Source of the DNA: Verrucomicrobiota bacterium
Lineage (GTDB): Bacteria > Verrucomicrobiota > Verrucomicrobiia > Limisphaerales > UBA8199
NCBI GenBank assembly: GCA_026397855.1
Contig: JAPLUA010000393.1
Span: 1 to 6,118, forward strand
Direction of reading: 5' to 3'
DNA length: 6,118 nt
Shown: positions 6,048 to 6,118 of the stretch, in pieces
Layout of the letters: each line of letters opens with the position of its first letter
How positions within the stretch are numbered: position 1 is the first letter of the stretch
Program-made: the position numbers and the translations under genes
Notes under the pieces: generated by a model
Seen by the model: only the letters and a program-made list of their open reading frames with translations
The model's database searches: none
Told to the model about the DNA's origin: nothing

Positions 6048-6118
6048 ATGCTCGACATTAAACTGATTCGCGAACGGCCGGATTTCGTGCGCCAGCGCCT
6101 GGCAGCGCGGGGTGCCGG
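6048..6118 (+). CDS. serS: Seryl-tRNA synthetase, N-terminal fragment (cut by window end)
   Basis: Only the first 23 codons and two bases are present. The peptide begins MLDIKLIRERPDFVRQRLAARG, which is the characteristic start of bacterial class II seryl-tRNA synthetases (M-L-D-I/P-K-x-I-R-x-x-P-x-x-V, the beginning of the long antiparallel coiled-coil arm that grips the extra arm of tRNA-Ser). The full enzyme, about 420-430 residues, charges tRNA-Ser with serine in the cytoplasm. The ATG at 6048 is chosen because conservation begins exactly there and a G-rich site precedes it; an in-frame GTG at 6033 lies inside that site and is unlikely. The gene has its own promoter and is divergent from the fucosidase. 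The catalytic motifs 1-3 lie outside the window and could not be checked. Confidence 0.88.
   Translation, partial: MLDIKLIRERPDFVRQRLAARGA

Noticed and set aside
1..6118. Mobile elements, CRISPR repeats, tRNA or defence-system genes
   Set aside because: I saw no transposase or integrase motifs, regularly spaced direct repeats, tRNA-like cloverleaf or toxin-antitoxin-like pair. The window is occupied by metabolic and housekeeping genes with uniform composition.

Overview
The window is a 6.1 kb piece of a GC-rich bacterial chromosome, densely coding and mostly housekeeping or metabolic. It holds six complete genes and the first codons of a seventh. No mobile element, CRISPR array, tRNA or rRNA is visible. 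My best guess at lineage is Verrucomicrobiota or a close PVC relative. The reasons are high GC, a secreted GH29 fucosidase, a small zinc-ribbon/one-TM protein of a type I associate with that group, and few Shine-Dalgarno sequences. This placement is inference from recollected family resemblance and has not been tested by any search.

Layout. Five genes run left to right almost without gaps (22-4409): an LctP-family L-lactate permease, a GNAT N-acetyltransferase, a 92-residue zinc-ribbon protein with one C-terminal membrane segment, a PLP-dependent cysteine synthase, and a YjjG/YfnB-type HAD phosphatase. Gaps in this run are 68 bp or less. The acetyltransferase and zinc-ribbon genes overlap as ATGA, and cysK follows 6 bp later, so co-transcription is likely. 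On the opposite strand a secreted alpha-L-fucosidase (GH29 plus a C-terminal discoidin-like domain) converges on the HAD gene, and their stop codons overlap in the tetranucleotide CTAA at 4406-4409. A 163 bp divergent intergenic region (5885-6047) then separates the fucosidase start from serS (seryl-tRNA synthetase), which is cut off by the window end. That region carries a good sigma70-like promoter for serS, a GC-rich inverted repeat, and a leader hairpin that would bury the serS ribosome binding site.

How the genes work together. The window does not form one obvious pathway. The permease imports L-lactate or glycolate, CysK makes cysteine from O-acetylserine and sulfide, the HAD enzyme probably dephosphorylates nucleotides, and the fucosidase releases fucose from glycans outside the cytoplasm. 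The most defensible functional unit is the acetyltransferase/zinc-ribbon/cysK block, judged by spacing alone. I did not find convincing evidence of a new defence or mobile system. The findings are modest leads: the SD-occluding hairpin before serS, the zinc-ribbon membrane protein coupled to an orphan acetyltransferase, and the overlapping convergent stops.
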